A DNA stretch of 64,000 bases from assembly GCF_002954615.1 (NCBI RefSeq), contig NZ_MSCJ01000001.1, positions 558,001 to 622,000 of the forward strand, given 5' to 3'. A program made the translations under genes and the position numbers. The notes beneath the pieces are model-generated. The model did no database searches. It was given only the letters and a program-made list of their open reading frames with translations, and was not told where the DNA came from. Below are positions 19,171 through 29,619 of the stretch, piece after piece. This DNA comes from Photobacterium angustum (lineage in GTDB: Bacteria > Pseudomonadota > Gammaproteobacteria > Enterobacterales > Vibrionaceae). Every line of letters starts with the position of its first letter. The stretch's first letter is position 1.

Positions 19171-20427
19171 TTAAATAATATTGTATAAAATTGCAGAGAT
19201 AGCAATTAAACCGATAACAGTAACGAAAATATTACTAATCTTTCCGCGATATTTCTTCATTGATTCAACATTTCTAATCGCATACATCGGCAGAATAAAT
19301 AAAATCAGGGCGATCACTGGGCCTGAAAATGTTTCCATAATACCCAGTACACTTGGATTTTTTACTGCGGCATACCATACCGAGAAAAATAAAATACCAA
19401 TGGTAAGTTTATTAACAACCTTAGGTTTTAGGTTGGTATGTTTGGCAATGATCCCGCTTAAACTTTCTCGTCCACCAAGGAAGTGACCAAAGAACGATGA
19501 GACTATCGCAATACAAGCAATGAAGGGACCAAATGACGCAATCAAGCCGCTGCCTGTTACATTTGCAAGGTAAGACAAAATAGAAATATTTTGTGCCTTA
19601 GCTTCGGCTAATTGAGCGGGGGTTAAGCTTAGCGCACAAGAGAAAACAAAGAACAATACAAAGGTGATTAACATCATCGATGTGTGTTTTAAGATAAAGT
19701 CGACACGCTTACCTGCCAGCTCTCCGTAATGTCTTTTTTGAGCAACAGAAAAACTAGAAATAGCAGCGGTGTGGCTGAAGGCAAAAATAGTGGTAGGAAT
19801 AGCAAGCCACAGGGTTTGAGTAAATGTTTTTGCATCTGGCATTTCAGCAAAATTTGGCATTTGCCAATTAGGGATCATGTAAAGCGATATCCCAAATAAG
19901 ATGAAGACTAATGGATAAACAATCACTTCAAAGGCGCGTAATACGGTTTTTTCACCGGCTGTCATCACTCCAATCAGGAGGGCGACAAGAACACCAGATA
20001 GTAACACCCGCGGCGGTGTAGCCATACCCATTTGATTGACCATAAAGCTTTCAACGGTATTGGTTAATCCCACCCCATAAATCATCAAAATCGGAAAAAT
20101 AGATAAGAAGTAGAGTAGTGAGATCAGAAAGCCGAAGCGGTGACCAAAATGTTCTTCGGCAACATCGGTAAACTCAGCTTTCGAGCTATTGGAAGATAAA
20201 ATAAATCGTGCCAAGCCACGGTGGGCCAAAAATGTCATTGGTCCTGCCAGTAAGGCTATAGTGATCAAAGGCCAGAAACCATTTACACCAATATTGATAG
20301 GTAAGAATAATATCCCTGCGCCAACGGCTGTGCCAAATAAGCTTATGATCCAGGTCTTATCATGTTTATTGAGGGTAAGTTTTTGTTCTGTGTTATAGGA
20401 AACTTCAACGTTATTTGAAAACGACAT
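19171..20427 (-). CDS. sdaC: Serine/threonine-type amino-acid transporter, SdaC/HAAAP family
   Basis: About 418 residues with eleven predicted membrane helices. It has the HAAAP-family blocks FGTAVGAGILFLPINIGV, FLAHRGLARFILS, TNTVESFMVNQMG and CALSLTPAQLAEAKAQNISI, closely resembling E. coli SdaC. The likely role is proton-coupled uptake of serine or a related amino acid across the inner membrane. I chose the ATG at 20427 because AAGG stands 8 nt ahead of it; the in-frame ATG at 20472 has no visible ribosome site. Paralogues such as YhaO or TdcC are possible alternatives. Confidence 0.85.
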   Translation of the reverse strand: MSFSNNVEVSYNTEQKLTLNKHDKTWIISLFGTAVGAGILFLPINIGVNGFWPLITIALLAGPMTFLAHRGLARFILSSNSSKAEFTDVAEEHFGHRFGFLISLLYFLSIFPILMIYGVGLTNTVESFMVNQMGMATPPRVLLSGVLVALLIGVMTAGEKTVLRAFEVIVYPLVFILFGISLYMIPNWQMPNFAEMPDAKTFTQTLWLAIPTTIFAFSHTAAISSFSVAQKRHYGELAGKRVDFILKHTSMMLITFVLFFVFSCALSLTPAQLAEAKAQNISILSYLANVTGSGLIASFGPFIACIAIVSSFFGHFLGGRESLSGIIAKHTNLKPKVVNKLTIGILFFSVWYAAVKNPSVLGIMETFSGPVIALILFILPMYAIRNVESMKKYRGKISNIFVTVIGLIAISAILYNII

Positions 20428-20639
20428 GTGATTGACCTTATTGGTTAATGTATTTGTTATAGGTTTTTTCATATCGAATACAATGCTAACAAATTGATAA
20501 CCTTTACAATATTCCCAAAAAGAATACTTGCTACTTAGATCGCATTAATATTTTTGTTTTTTAATTTATTTTGAAGTTTTATTTTGATTAATGTGTTTTT
20601 GGCGGTGTTTTATTTTGAGGTGGTGGGTTATGCAAGGAG

Positions 20640-20683
20640 ATAAAAACTCCTGCTGGAGAAATGAATAAGATAACCAGCAGGAG
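20640..20683 (-). terminator. Terminator after ald
   Basis: CCAGCAGGAG/CTCCTGCTGG form a perfect 10-bp stem (20647-20656 with 20674-20683). On the minus strand it is followed by TTTTTATC, 22 nt after the ald stop. Confidence 0.92.
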
Positions 20684-20705
20684 GAAGGGGGTGTGGTGCT
20701 ATAAA

Positions 20706-21821
20706 TTATGCGATAGCAGAGTCTGCATCAACATATGGTAAATCTAGTGATGCCGCTACGCTCTCACAAGTGATCTGTCCACGGTAAACATTTAGACCAT
20801 TTAATAGGTGCTTATCGTCTTGTAGTGCTTTTTTGTAGCCTTTATTTGCAAGGTTAACAATGTAAGGCAGTGTTACGTTGTTTAGTGCTACTGCTGATGT
20901 ACGAGCAACCGCCCCCGGCATGTTTGCAACACAGTAGTGAACCACATCATCAACAATGTAAGTAGGCTCGCTGTGCGTTGTTGCATGAGATGTTTCTACA
21001 CAGCCACCTTGGTCGATAGCAACATCGACAATTGCAGCGCCTGGCTTCATCTTCTTGATCATTTCAGCAGTAACCAGTTTTGGAGCTGCAGCACCAACGA
21101 CTAGAACACCACCGATAACAAGATCAGCTTCAAGTACATGTTTTTCAATTGAGTCATTAGTTGAGTAAACCGTTTTTAGCTGACCATTGAACTGTGCATC
21201 TAGTTGGCGTAGTACATCGATATTACGGTCAATAACCGTGACATCAGCTTGTAGACCTAATGCCATTTGTGCTGCATTTGCGCCTACAACACCACCACCA
21301 ATAATTACAACTTTTGCTGGCTCAACACCCGGTACGCCGCCAAGTAACATGCCACAGCCGCCGCGAGATTTTTCTAATGCGAATGCACCAGCTTGGATTG
21401 ACATGCGACCAGCCACTTCTGACATTGGTGCAAGTAGTGGTAGACGACCGTTTTTATCTGTTACGGTTTCGTAAGCAATACAAACGGCTTTGCTATTAAT
21501 TAGATCAAGTGTTTGTTCTGGATCTGGGGCTAGGTGTAGGTAAGTAAATAGAATTTGCCCTTCGCGAAGCATTGCACGCTCAACAGCTTGAGGCTCTTTT
21601 ACTTTTACAATCATTTCTGCTTCTGCAAAAACGTCAGATGCTGTTGCTAGGATTTGTGCGCCTGCATCAATGTAGTCTTGATCGCTAAAACCAATACCTG
21701 TGCCTGCGTTGGTTTCGACATAAACACGATGACCATGAGAGACCACTTCTTTAACTGACGCTGGGATCATACCTACGCGGTATTCATGTGTTTTGATTTC
21801 TTTAGGGATACCAATGATCAT
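20706..21821 (-). CDS. ald: Alanine dehydrogenase
   Basis: NAD-dependent interconversion of L-alanine and pyruvate plus ammonia. The 371-residue protein starts [20 protein letters not shown]. The known active-site residues R15, K75 (VKVKEPQ) and H96 (YLHLAPD) are present at the expected positions, and a [14 protein letters not shown]-binding Rossmann segment is near the middle. Length is as in the family. It has its own terminator and a 560-base upstream region, so it is probably monocistronic. It may pair metabolically with the adjacent SdaC-like amino-acid transporter. Confidence 0.97.
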   Translation of the reverse strand: MIIGIPKEIKTHEYRVGMIPASVKEVVSHGHRVYVETNAGTGIGFSDQDYIDAGAQILATASDVFAEAEMIVKVKEPQAVERAMLREGQILFTYLHLAPDPEQTLDLINSKAVCIAYETVTDKNGRLPLLAPMSEVAGRMSIQAGAFALEKSRGGCGMLLGGVPGVEPAKVVIIGGGVVGANAAQMALGLQADVTVIDRNIDVLRQLDAQFNGQLKTVYSTNDSIEKHVLEADLVIGGVLVVGAAAPKLVTAEMIKKMKPGAAIVDVAIDQGGCVETSHATTHSEPTYIVDDVVHYCVANMPGAVARTSAVALNNVTLPYIVNLANKGYKKALQDDKHLLNGLNVYRGQITCESVAASLDLPYVDADSAIA

Positions 21822-22383
21822 AATTTAAGCCTTAATATCTGTTGTTTTGTTTATTACTTGTTATTGGAATGATTAATAGGTTAAACAAAATCATCTGAAA
21901 TGTGTCACTAATTTTTAACCAATATCCAACAAAAGAAACCAGATTTTTGTTTGTTTCTGGTGTTAAAACCCAAATTAGATCTATGTCACAGCTGAAAGTT
22001 TTACATTTGTAGTTGTTTTTTGGTTCTAATAACTGGATTTTATTTGTTATTGCAGTGTTTGGGTCTTTTATTGTTTTAAATTTTGGTTTTTATGACTATT
22101 TATTTTTCTGTCTCTTGTATTTTTGATGTCATTTATTACATCTAAAAGAGATTTTGATTTTTAATATCAAAAAACAACGTTAATTAGTTTTATCTTCTGT
22201 TTGGTTAGGTGGGGATTTAACTTTTTGTTGATATAACAGAGGATTGTACTTTTAGTAACGCGCTTTTTCGCAGGAGTTTTCGTGAGGGATAGGGCAAAAT
22301 TAAATGAGGAAGGTGTGGGTTGAAAGAAATAAAGAGAAAGCAATGAAGAACCTCGCTGCTTAAACAGCGAGGTTGCTCATTTG
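21822..22383. other. Intergenic region nuoN-ald
   Basis: 560 bases that must contain the ald promoter (minus strand) and the nuo terminator. No ORF or confident operator was identified. T-rich tracts and a weak 6-bp hairpin (ACCAGA/TCTGGT near 21937-21962) are present. Confidence 0.5.
22341..22374 (-). terminator. Putative terminator of the nuo operon
   Basis: AACCTCGCTG (22349-22358) pairs with CAGCGAGGTT (22365-22374) around a 6-nt loop, 10 nt beyond the nuoN stop. The tail on the minus strand is only moderately U-rich (CTTCATTGCTTTC). Confidence 0.75.
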
Positions 22384-23826
22384 TTAAAACATATAAGTAA
22401 GTACTGCTTGAGCAAAGATGCCCAATGCGATAGTGGCAAAAGCACTGACACTGATCACCGCTGTTGAACCAAACTCTACACTTTCAACATCCGCAGATTG
22501 GTTGTGGTGGTAATATTCCTCTTTAGCGAAAAAGGCCAGTAGGATACGAAGGTAGTAAAATACGGAGACTGCAGAAGCTAATGCAGCGAGTACAACCATG
22601 CCTAAATATCCGTTGCCAAGTACACTTGAGAACAGGAAGAACTTGGCAAAAAAGCCAGCAGTAGGGGGAACGCCCGCCAATGAAAGCACTGCAATCGCCA
22701 TTGCAACACCAGCGAGTGGGTAACGTCGACCTAAACCGCGATAACCTTTTAATTCACCCGTTGGGTTATGTTTGTTTAACATTGCAATCACAGCAAACGC
22801 GACCAGATTCATCACGGCATAGCTCAGTCCGTAATAAGCGGTAGCATGAACCGCTTCTGATAAAGAGGCGCTACTGTTCGGGATCACACTGGTTAGTGCC
22901 ATGAGTGCGTAGCCGAAGTGGGCAACGGATGAATAAGCCAGAATACGTTTGATATTGGTTTGGCGGAAAGCCAATAGGTTACCAAACACAATGCTAAATA
23001 ACACAAAGCCCCAAAGTACAAACGAGATTTGATCCCAAATAGGTTCAATTTGAATCACGAAGTGAATAACAAATGTCAGCATTGCAATTTTGGCGATACT
23101 ACCAATAAATGCCATCACAGGCGCAGGTGAAGCTTGCAGTGTATCAGCCAGCCAGCTATGAAATGGTGCTAAAGCCAGTTCAAAGCATATGCCTACAAAT
23201 AGCAACATAAAGCCGATCAATGCGACCATCGGCATCGCGTTAGCACTGGTGAGCGCTTTCGGTATTTCACTAATAACGATAGTACCCGCACCAAAATAGA
23301 TCAGTGCAATACCAAACATAAAGAATGCTGCAGCAACAGTGGCTGTGACAGCATACTTAAGCCCTCCTTCGATGGCTCCTTTACGTTGAGGGTTCCATGC
23401 GATTAGCGCAAACATTGGAATGGCAATGGTTTCCATCCCTAGGAATGCCGCTAACAAGTTACTTGCTGAGGCCAAGATAAATGTACCGAGTACAGCTATC
23501 AGGATCAGTGCGTAAAACTCTTCTGCAACATGCTTGTTGAGGGCTGGGTAATTTTTAGCCAGTAATATGGTTGCCAGTCCACCTGCTGCGAATAATTCAA
23601 AAGCAACGAGTGTGAAATGATCAATAACCACAAAGTTTTCAATATTCGCACTGTGTCCGAATAAAGAAGCCACTGATAACATGGTCGCTAATAGCACCAC
23701 AATCGATCCCATATAAGGGAGTTGTTGGTTGTTCTTACCCGGCAGAACACCCAATAGTAGGACACCTAAAGCACCTAGTCCTAGGATGGCAAAGGGTATT
23801 GCACTAATTAACTCATGAGATGACAT
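22384..23826 (-). CDS. nuoN: NADH-quinone oxidoreductase subunit N
   Basis: Antiporter-like membrane subunit of complex I, 480 residues and about 14 helices, taking part in proton pumping. The conserved core has LALAPFHSWLADTLQASPAP and AYSSVAHFGYALMAL. The ATG at 23826 is preceded by AAGGGG at 7 nt and is a better start than the in-frame TTG 15 nt upstream. It overlaps the 3' end of nuoM by 14 nt and is the last gene of the operon, followed by a hairpin. Confidence 0.96.
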   Translation of the reverse strand: MSSHELISAIPFAILGLGALGVLLLGVLPGKNNQQLPYMGSIVVLLATMLSVASLFGHSANIENFVVIDHFTLVAFELFAAGGLATILLAKNYPALNKHVAEEFYALILIAVLGTFILASASNLLAAFLGMETIAIPMFALIAWNPQRKGAIEGGLKYAVTATVAAAFFMFGIALIYFGAGTIVISEIPKALTSANAMPMVALIGFMLLFVGICFELALAPFHSWLADTLQASPAPVMAFIGSIAKIAMLTFVIHFVIQIEPIWDQISFVLWGFVLFSIVFGNLLAFRQTNIKRILAYSSVAHFGYALMALTSVIPNSSASLSEAVHATAYYGLSYAVMNLVAFAVIAMLNKHNPTGELKGYRGLGRRYPLAGVAMAIAVLSLAGVPPTAGFFAKFFLFSSVLGNGYLGMVVLAALASAVSVFYYLRILLAFFAKEEYYHHNQSADVESVEFGSTAVISVSAFATIALGIFAQAVLTYMF

Positions 23827-25315
23827 TGATAACCCCTTCAATCAATGAATATGAACCCGAATGAATGGATGCCAGTGTTTTGGTTGATGACATCATAAGT
23901 TGCAGTAAATAGTTCGGCTCTAAGCCAACCCAGAACAATCCAATGACAATGATGGATGCTGTTAGCTTTTCTCGTGCTGTCAGATCTATTAATTTACGTT
24001 GTTCATTGTCGTCAGAGATTGGCCCTAAGAATGCCAGTCCATAGGCTCTTAAGAAGTAAACCACACCTAACACTATCGAGAATGCAGCTAAGCTTGTCCA
24101 AAGAGGTGAGACAGAGAAACTACCTGCGAGTAGTAATATCTCACCTGCAAAGTTACCTAATCCTGGAATACCCACACTTGCTGCAACAATAAATAGTAGG
24201 AAGACGCCAATACCCGGGAGGACTTTATATAAGCCGCCCATTTCATCAAACTTACCGCTAAACCCGCGCGCTTGAAGCATACGTACAACGGCAAACAGAC
24301 CTGCCACTGAAAGACCGTGAGCAATTAATTGGATCACTGCGCCATTCAATGCTTGAAGTTGCCATGCGAAAATCGCTAAGACCACTAAGTTCATGTGACT
24401 GATACTTGAGTAAGCAATCACATTACGGAGATCTTTTTGACGGAAAGCGAGTAGGGCGGCATATAAGCTACCGATTGCACCCAGTGCCATACCGATATAC
24501 ATCATTTGATGCATTGCTTCAGGGAAGATAGCTAAACAGAAACGCAAGATACCGTATGCGCCGACGTTAGCCATAACACCAGATAGCAGTAGTGACACTG
24601 CAGGTGCTCCTTCGCGGTAGGTGTCAGGCGCCCAAAAGTGAAATGGGAAACCTGGGATCTTAATTAAGAAAGCAATTAAGAACCCACATACAACTGGAAT
24701 AGCCAATTCACCCGTAATTGGATGGGAAGCTAAGTAGAAGTAATCAAATGTCCATACACCTGTGTTGTTACCATTAATGATGTAAAGAGCAACAAGCGAT
24801 ACAAGCATTAATAAAGAGCCTGTAATGGTCACAAGGACAAATTTTAATGCTGCTTGCTTGGTATCTTTACCGCCCCAGAAACTCAACATGAAGTAAATCG
24901 GAATTAACATAAGTTCCCAAAATACGTAGAAGAGCATGAGATCAAGAGCAAGAAATGCTCCCATAATGCCACTGAGTGTTAATAGCATTAGTGGGCCAAA
25001 AGCCTGCCAACGATTCACTTGGTGCCAAGCCACAAGCATTGCAACGATGAACAAGGTACAGGTTAAACCAATCAGGCTTAAGCTGATCCCATCCATGCTG
25101 ACTAAATATTTAATGCCAAAGTCAGGGATCCAGTTGAGACTTTCTGTCATGGAAAAACCATGAACTTGATGCGTGATAAATATCCAAGCCACTAACATTG
25201 ACTCAATAATGAGTGTGGTTAATGTCATGGAGCGTGCAATAAATGGTAGCTTACGGCAACTTGAGCCGATAAGTAGTGCAGCTACCATGGGTAAGAAAAT
25301 CAATAAACTAAGCAT
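23813..25315 (-). CDS. nuoM: NADH-quinone oxidoreductase subunit M
   Basis: 500-residue antiporter-like proton-pumping subunit of the membrane arm. Conserved blocks include LMLFYVFWELMLIPIYFM with the essential glutamate in the WE pair, KIPGFPFHFWAPDTYREGAP and AYSSISHMNLVVLAI. It starts 18 nt after nuoL ends and overlaps nuoN, fitting one polycistronic unit. Length is normal for the family. Confidence 0.97.
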   Translation of the reverse strand: MLSLLIFLPMVAALLIGSSCRKLPFIARSMTLTTLIIESMLVAWIFITHQVHGFSMTESLNWIPDFGIKYLVSMDGISLSLIGLTCTLFIVAMLVAWHQVNRWQAFGPLMLLTLSGIMGAFLALDLMLFYVFWELMLIPIYFMLSFWGGKDTKQAALKFVLVTITGSLLMLVSLVALYIINGNNTGVWTFDYFYLASHPITGELAIPVVCGFLIAFLIKIPGFPFHFWAPDTYREGAPAVSLLLSGVMANVGAYGILRFCLAIFPEAMHQMMYIGMALGAIGSLYAALLAFRQKDLRNVIAYSSISHMNLVVLAIFAWQLQALNGAVIQLIAHGLSVAGLFAVVRMLQARGFSGKFDEMGGLYKVLPGIGVFLLFIVAASVGIPGLGNFAGEILLLAGSFSVSPLWTSLAAFSIVLGVVYFLRAYGLAFLGPISDDNEQRKLIDLTAREKLTASIIVIGLFWVGLEPNYLLQLMMSSTKTLASIHSGSYSLIEGVINVIS

Positions 25316-25333
25316 ATATCAAACCTAAATAGC

Positions 25334-27214
25334 TCAAACCAAGTAAAAAAGCAGAAGAACAGAACCTGCAATCATCATAATGACATAACGAGAAAGCTGG
25401 CTGCTTTGTACATCACTAACGGCTTCGCCTGAGTGAGATAACATTGCCGCGATCCCTTTCACAATGGCCTGATTCAGCACCCATCGTTCAATAACCGTTT
25501 CTAGCAGCTTGGAAAGACCTTTGAAGCCACGAATAACCGTTAGTTTTGACAGGTCGTCGATATACCATGCTGAGTTCAGGAATTGACAATTACCGATGCC
25601 ATGTCCCTGTTTAAGCTCTTGTTTTACTAAGATGTATGCAATCCATACCCCAGCAATAGCGACTAATGAGCCAACAACTTGCAGCATAAGACCTGCAGAG
25701 GTTGCAATCTCTGGCGCTGTACCTAATTGACTATCAATCCACGGAAGGAATAGGTGAGGACCAAAAGACCATTCGTTAGGAAACTGCATCCAACCAATAG
25801 CGATCGAACCAACGGCTAAAATACCCGTTGAAACTTTCATCTGCCAAGGAAGACCATTATTTTTCAGGTAGCGAGGTTCACTAAACGCTGTACGGTTTTC
25901 ACCATTGAAGACCATAAAGTACATACGGAAGCTGTAAATACTGGTAAATAATGCGCCCGCTAAACCAAGTGCACCCAGTAACCAACCTAAATGGCCCGTT
26001 TCCGTTGCTGCTATGATGGCATCTTTTGAGAAGAAGCTTGCAGTAATGACAGGTAGTGCGGCTAAACTTGCAGAGCCTGCTAGGTAAGTCCACTTAAGCC
26101 AAGGAAGTCGTTTGCCGAGACCGCCCATTTTGCGAATGTCATGATCGTGATTAAACATATCGATAATGACACCAGAGCTGATAAATAGTAGTGCTTTAAA
26201 ACACGCATGAACAATGACGTGGAAAATAGCTAAATCATAAGCACCTACACCTAGCGCAGCAAACATATAGCCAATTTGGCTGATGGTTGAGTAGGCGAGA
26301 ATACGTTTGATGTCGTTCTGCGCCAGCGCACATGTCGCGGCATAAAACGCCGTAAATGCACCCACAAGTGATACCCACCATGTGACATCAGGTACTAAAT
26401 TAAAGAGCACATGATTACGTGCAATCAAGTACACCCCAGCCGTTACCATGGTTGCTGCGTGGATCAATGCCGATACCGTAGAAGGACCTGCCATTGATTC
26501 AGGAAGCCAAACATGAAATGGGAACTGGGCTGATTTGGCCATACCGCCGAACAAGAATAGAAGACAAATCGCGCCAATTAACCATAAGTTCATCGATTGC
26601 TGGCTGGCAATAGTATAGATCTCGTTAAGGTTAACGGTTTTGAACACGGTGAATGTCAGTAAGATACCAATCGCAAGTAAGGTATCGCCAATTCGTGTTA
26701 CGACGAATGCTTTTCGTCCTGAGTACACATTCTTTTCTTTGTTGTAGTAATGAGAAATCAGTCCGTATGAACATAGCCCCATGATTTCCCAACCTGTGTA
26801 TAGCAGGATTAAATTATCCGCCATCACAAAGAACAACATGCCAGCAACGAATAGATTTAAATAGCAAAAGTAGCGTCTTTCACCAAAATCACGGCGCATG
26901 AAGGGAACGGAGAACAAGTGGATAAGGAATCCAACCCAGCTTGTCACTGTCATCATTACTAGCGAGAGGCGATCAACCGATAAACCAATGTTGACGTTCC
27001 AATCACCAACAGCCATCCAGGTCCATAATTGCTGGTGGAAAGCTGGGTTAAAATCACTGGATAGCCATAGCATGCCAGTGAGTACAGCCGACACTAAGAC
27101 GGAGAGTGAAGCGAGTATACCGCTTGCACGAGTCGGAAAGTGCTTGCCAAATAAGACAATTAAGGCGGCGCTGAAAAGCGGAGCGGCAGGAATTAACCAT
27201 AACCATGTATTCAT
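25334..27214 (-). CDS. nuoL: NADH-quinone oxidoreductase subunit L
   Basis: 626-residue terminal antiporter-like subunit of the membrane arm, with the long C-terminal lateral helix region typical of NuoL. Motifs: LLYTGWEIMGLCSYGLI, KSAQFPFHVWLPESMAGP, STVSALIHAATMVTAGVYL and AYSTISQIGYMFAALG. The start codon overlaps the nuoK stop (TAATG). The proton-pumping function is inferred from the family. Confidence 0.97.
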   Translation of the reverse strand: MNTWLWLIPAAPLFSAALIVLFGKHFPTRASGILASLSVLVSAVLTGMLWLSSDFNPAFHQQLWTWMAVGDWNVNIGLSVDRLSLVMMTVTSWVGFLIHLFSVPFMRRDFGERRYFCYLNLFVAGMLFFVMADNLILLYTGWEIMGLCSYGLISHYYNKEKNVYSGRKAFVVTRIGDTLLAIGILLTFTVFKTVNLNEIYTIASQQSMNLWLIGAICLLFLFGGMAKSAQFPFHVWLPESMAGPSTVSALIHAATMVTAGVYLIARNHVLFNLVPDVTWWVSLVGAFTAFYAATCALAQNDIKRILAYSTISQIGYMFAALGVGAYDLAIFHVIVHACFKALLFISSGVIIDMFNHDHDIRKMGGLGKRLPWLKWTYLAGSASLAALPVITASFFSKDAIIAATETGHLGWLLGALGLAGALFTSIYSFRMYFMVFNGENRTAFSEPRYLKNNGLPWQMKVSTGILAVGSIAIGWMQFPNEWSFGPHLFLPWIDSQLGTAPEIATSAGLMLQVVGSLVAIAGVWIAYILVKQELKQGHGIGNCQFLNSAWYIDDLSKLTVIRGFKGLSKLLETVIERWVLNQAIVKGIAAMLSHSGEAVSDVQSSQLSRYVIMMIAGSVLLLFYLV

Positions 27215-27537
27215 TACAGTTCTCCCTTACTAATTAATGTATTGCTAAGCTGGTTAAGTTTGTCGATACGGGTTGTTTTTAGGTGTTTGTACGACAACAT
27301 GGCGAGCATCAAGACAACAGAAAGCTCACAGCCTGCTGCAATCATCAAAAAGATAGTAATGATTTGTCCTGTTGGATTTCCCCAATGTTGACCTGCTTCA
27401 ACAGCGGCTAACGCAACGCCATTAAGCATGACTTCGATACCCATAAGTACGAACAACAACTGTCGGCGAACAACAACAATTAGTAGGCCAATAATGAACA
27501 TGGCAAAGGATAAAATTAAGATAGTCAGTGGACTCAT
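27214..27537 (-). CDS. nuoK: NADH-quinone oxidoreductase subunit K
   Basis: 107 residues with three membrane helices, MrpC-like. The conserved membrane glutamates lie in LLFVLMGIEVMLNGVAL and in AAGCELSVVLMLAML. The start overlaps the nuoJ stop by 4 nt and the stop overlaps the nuoL start, so translation is probably coupled. It is slightly longer than the usual 100-102 residues, mainly at the C-terminus. Confidence 0.96.
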   Translation of the reverse strand: MSPLTILILSFAMFIIGLLIVVVRRQLLFVLMGIEVMLNGVALAAVEAGQHWGNPTGQIITIFLMIAAGCELSVVLMLAMLSYKHLKTTRIDKLNQLSNTLISKGEL

Positions 27538-28067
27538 GCGTGCTCCTCCACTTTATCATCAGTCTCTGAGTGGCGAACTTTCATTTGTGCCGCGAGATAA
27601 ATCACAGCGACTAACGCACCAAGTAAGAGTGTTGATAGCGCTTCTATCGCGAGTTTGTAATGATTAAATAAATCCGCACCAACAGCTTTAGGACTGATGG
27701 TTTTGATCATTTCAATTGTATAGAACTGATGACCGTGATTTAGAACGATGAAAGCCTCAACTAACATAACGGTGAGTAAGATCACCGGTAAAATTACAGT
27801 GCGATTGGCCGTGAGTGGGAAGGTGCGGCTTGCCGGACTCAACATAATGAAGAAGACAAACAACACCATGATTGCCCCGACGTACAAAATAATTTGTAAC
27901 GCGGCAATAAACGGCGCACCCAATAAATAGAAAATAACAGCCAGTGCGAGTAGCGATGTGGTTAAATACACCGCACCATGCATAGGCTCTTTGACAAACA
28001 GTAAACTGATTGCTGCCAATAGCATGATGGCACTACTGGCATAGAAAATAATATTCCAAGTTAACAT
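27534..28067 (-). CDS. nuoJ: NADH-quinone oxidoreductase subunit J
   Basis: 177-residue membrane subunit with five predicted helices. The family segment EPMHGAVYLTTSLLALAVIF is followed by QIILYVGAIMVLFVFFIMLS. It lies between nuoI (14 nt upstream) and nuoK (4-nt overlap), the invariant order in the 13- and 14-gene operons. Confidence 0.95.
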   Translation of the reverse strand: MLTWNIIFYASSAIMLLAAISLLFVKEPMHGAVYLTTSLLALAVIFYLLGAPFIAALQIILYVGAIMVLFVFFIMLSPASRTFPLTANRTVILPVILLTVMLVEAFIVLNHGHQFYTIEMIKTISPKAVGADLFNHYKLAIEALSTLLLGALVAVIYLAAQMKVRHSETDDKVEEHA

Positions 28068-28081
28068 GAATGATGATGTCC

Positions 28082-28615
28082 TTATGGCAGCAGAGAGTAC
28101 ACATCGATTGGTGGTTTTTCATTTTCACCATCGCCGATAGCTTTACCTGTAATTGCTACACCTGCTTGCTTGTAGTAATTAAAGTCTGGGTGTTTACCTG
28201 TGCCATCAATGAGTAAGTCTTCTTTTTCATAAAGCAGCTTGTCACGAGAATATTTACCCATTTCAAAATCAGTGGTGCATTGAATCGATAGGGTTGGACA
28301 TGCTTCTTCACACATCCCACAGAAAATGCAGCGACTGAAATCCAGTTCGAATGTTTTGGCATATCGACGCTCATCTTCTCGCTCAGCACCTTGAATGGTG
28401 ATTGCATTGGCAGGGCATACTGAAGAGCATAAATAACAAGCAACACAACGTTCATCACCGTCAGGATCGCGCGTTAATACAATGCGACCGCGCCAGCGTT
28501 CAGGTAAGTCTGGTTTTACCTCTGGATAACAAACCGTATCGCGTGGTGCCCAAACGTGCTTAATGGTTGCCGCAAAAGCCCCTGTGACCTCTTGTAAAAT
28601 CTGTATAACTTTCAT
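28082..28615 (-). CDS. nuoI: NADH-quinone oxidoreductase subunit I (two 4Fe-4S)
   Basis: 177-residue ferredoxin-like subunit carrying clusters N6a and N6b. Both C-x2-C-x2-C-x3-C motifs are intact: cysteines 57, 60, 63, 67 (CVACYLCSSVCP) and 96, 99, 102, 106 (CIFCGMCEEACP). It relays electrons from NuoG to the NuoB N2 cluster at the membrane interface. Position and length are standard. Confidence 0.98.
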   Translation of the reverse strand: MKVIQILQEVTGAFAATIKHVWAPRDTVCYPEVKPDLPERWRGRIVLTRDPDGDERCVACYLCSSVCPANAITIQGAEREDERRYAKTFELDFSRCIFCGMCEEACPTLSIQCTTDFEMGKYSRDKLLYEKEDLLIDGTGKHPDFNYYKQAGVAITGKAIGDGENEKPPIDVYSLLP

Positions 28616-28641
28616 GATTGTCTCTCTCTAATGTTGGGGGG

Positions 28642-29619
28642 CTACATCCAGAATGTACCGACAAGGGCGGTCACAATGATGTTGACGATGCCGATTGGAA
28701 GTAAGAATTTCCAACCGAATGCCATGAGCTGGTCGTAACGCGTTCGCGGTAAGCTGGCACGCATCCATACAAAGAAGAAAACTAACAGGAAGGTTTTCAA
28801 TACAAACCATAAGACGCCAACAAGCGGATAGGCTTCAGCCCATGGTCCGTGCCATCCGCCGAGGTACAAGGTTGTTGCCATTGCACCGACGAGGATCACA
28901 CCTAGGTATTCACCAAGGAAAAACATCGCAAAAGGCATACCGCCATATTCGGTATTAAAACCGGCATTAAGCTCGTTTTCGGCTTCAGGCATATCGAATG
29001 GCAAGCGGTGAGTTTCTGCAATACCTGCGATTAGGAATACAAGGAAGCCAACCGGTTGAAGGAGGATATACGGTGTCGTTTGTGCATCAACAATTTGCGT
29101 TAAGCTAAAGCTGCCAGCAAGCATAACCACACCCAACACCGCCATACCCATTGCTAATTCATAACTGATTAACTGAGCAATAGTACGAATTGCGCCAAGC
29201 ATGGTGTATTTCGAGCTTGATGCCCATCCGCCTAAAAAGACTCCATAAGCGTGAATGGAGCTTAATCCCATCAAAAAGAGCAGACCGATGTTTAAGTCTG
29301 CTGCCCATGAGATATTTTTACCTATGGGCAGTAAGGCAAAGCTAACAAGAATCGATACCACGACAAGGATTGGTGCTAAAGCGTAGAGCTTTTTGTCGAC
29401 AAACCCAGGCATGAAATATTCTTTTGTTAGCAGTTTTGCTGCATCACATAGTGCTTGGAATAACCCTAATGGACCTGCTCGGTTAGGGCCGTAACGGTCT
29501 TGCAACAGTGCTAGACAGCGGCGTTCAAACAGAACGGTATAGCCTGCAACTAAAATCAAACCAAAGATAGTGATAACCATACCGACCAGAATAAAAATCC
29601 AGTACTGCAATGAATCCAT
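28642..29619 (-). CDS. nuoH: NADH-quinone oxidoreductase subunit H
   Basis: 325-residue membrane subunit with about eight helices that forms much of the quinone channel. Conserved signatures: ERRCLALLQDRYGPNRAGP (the family ERK-x-L-A pattern appears here as ERRCLA), LPFDMPEAENELNAGFNTEY with its conserved acidic residues, and RASLPRTRYDQLM. The ATG overlaps the nuoG stop (TAATG). Confidence 0.97.
   Translation of the reverse strand: MDSLQYWIFILVGMVITIFGLILVAGYTVLFERRCLALLQDRYGPNRAGPLGLFQALCDAAKLLTKEYFMPGFVDKKLYALAPILVVVSILVSFALLPIGKNISWAADLNIGLLFLMGLSSIHAYGVFLGGWASSSKYTMLGAIRTIAQLISYELAMGMAVLGVVMLAGSFSLTQIVDAQTTPYILLQPVGFLVFLIAGIAETHRLPFDMPEAENELNAGFNTEYGGMPFAMFFLGEYLGVILVGAMATTLYLGGWHGPWAEAYPLVGVLWFVLKTFLLVFFFVWMRASLPRTRYDQLMAFGWKFLLPIGIVNIIVTALVGTFWM

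Noticed and set aside
21937..21962. Terminator-like hairpin or riboswitch in the ald upstream region
   Set aside because: Stem of only 6 bp and no recognisable riboswitch core; too weak to call.
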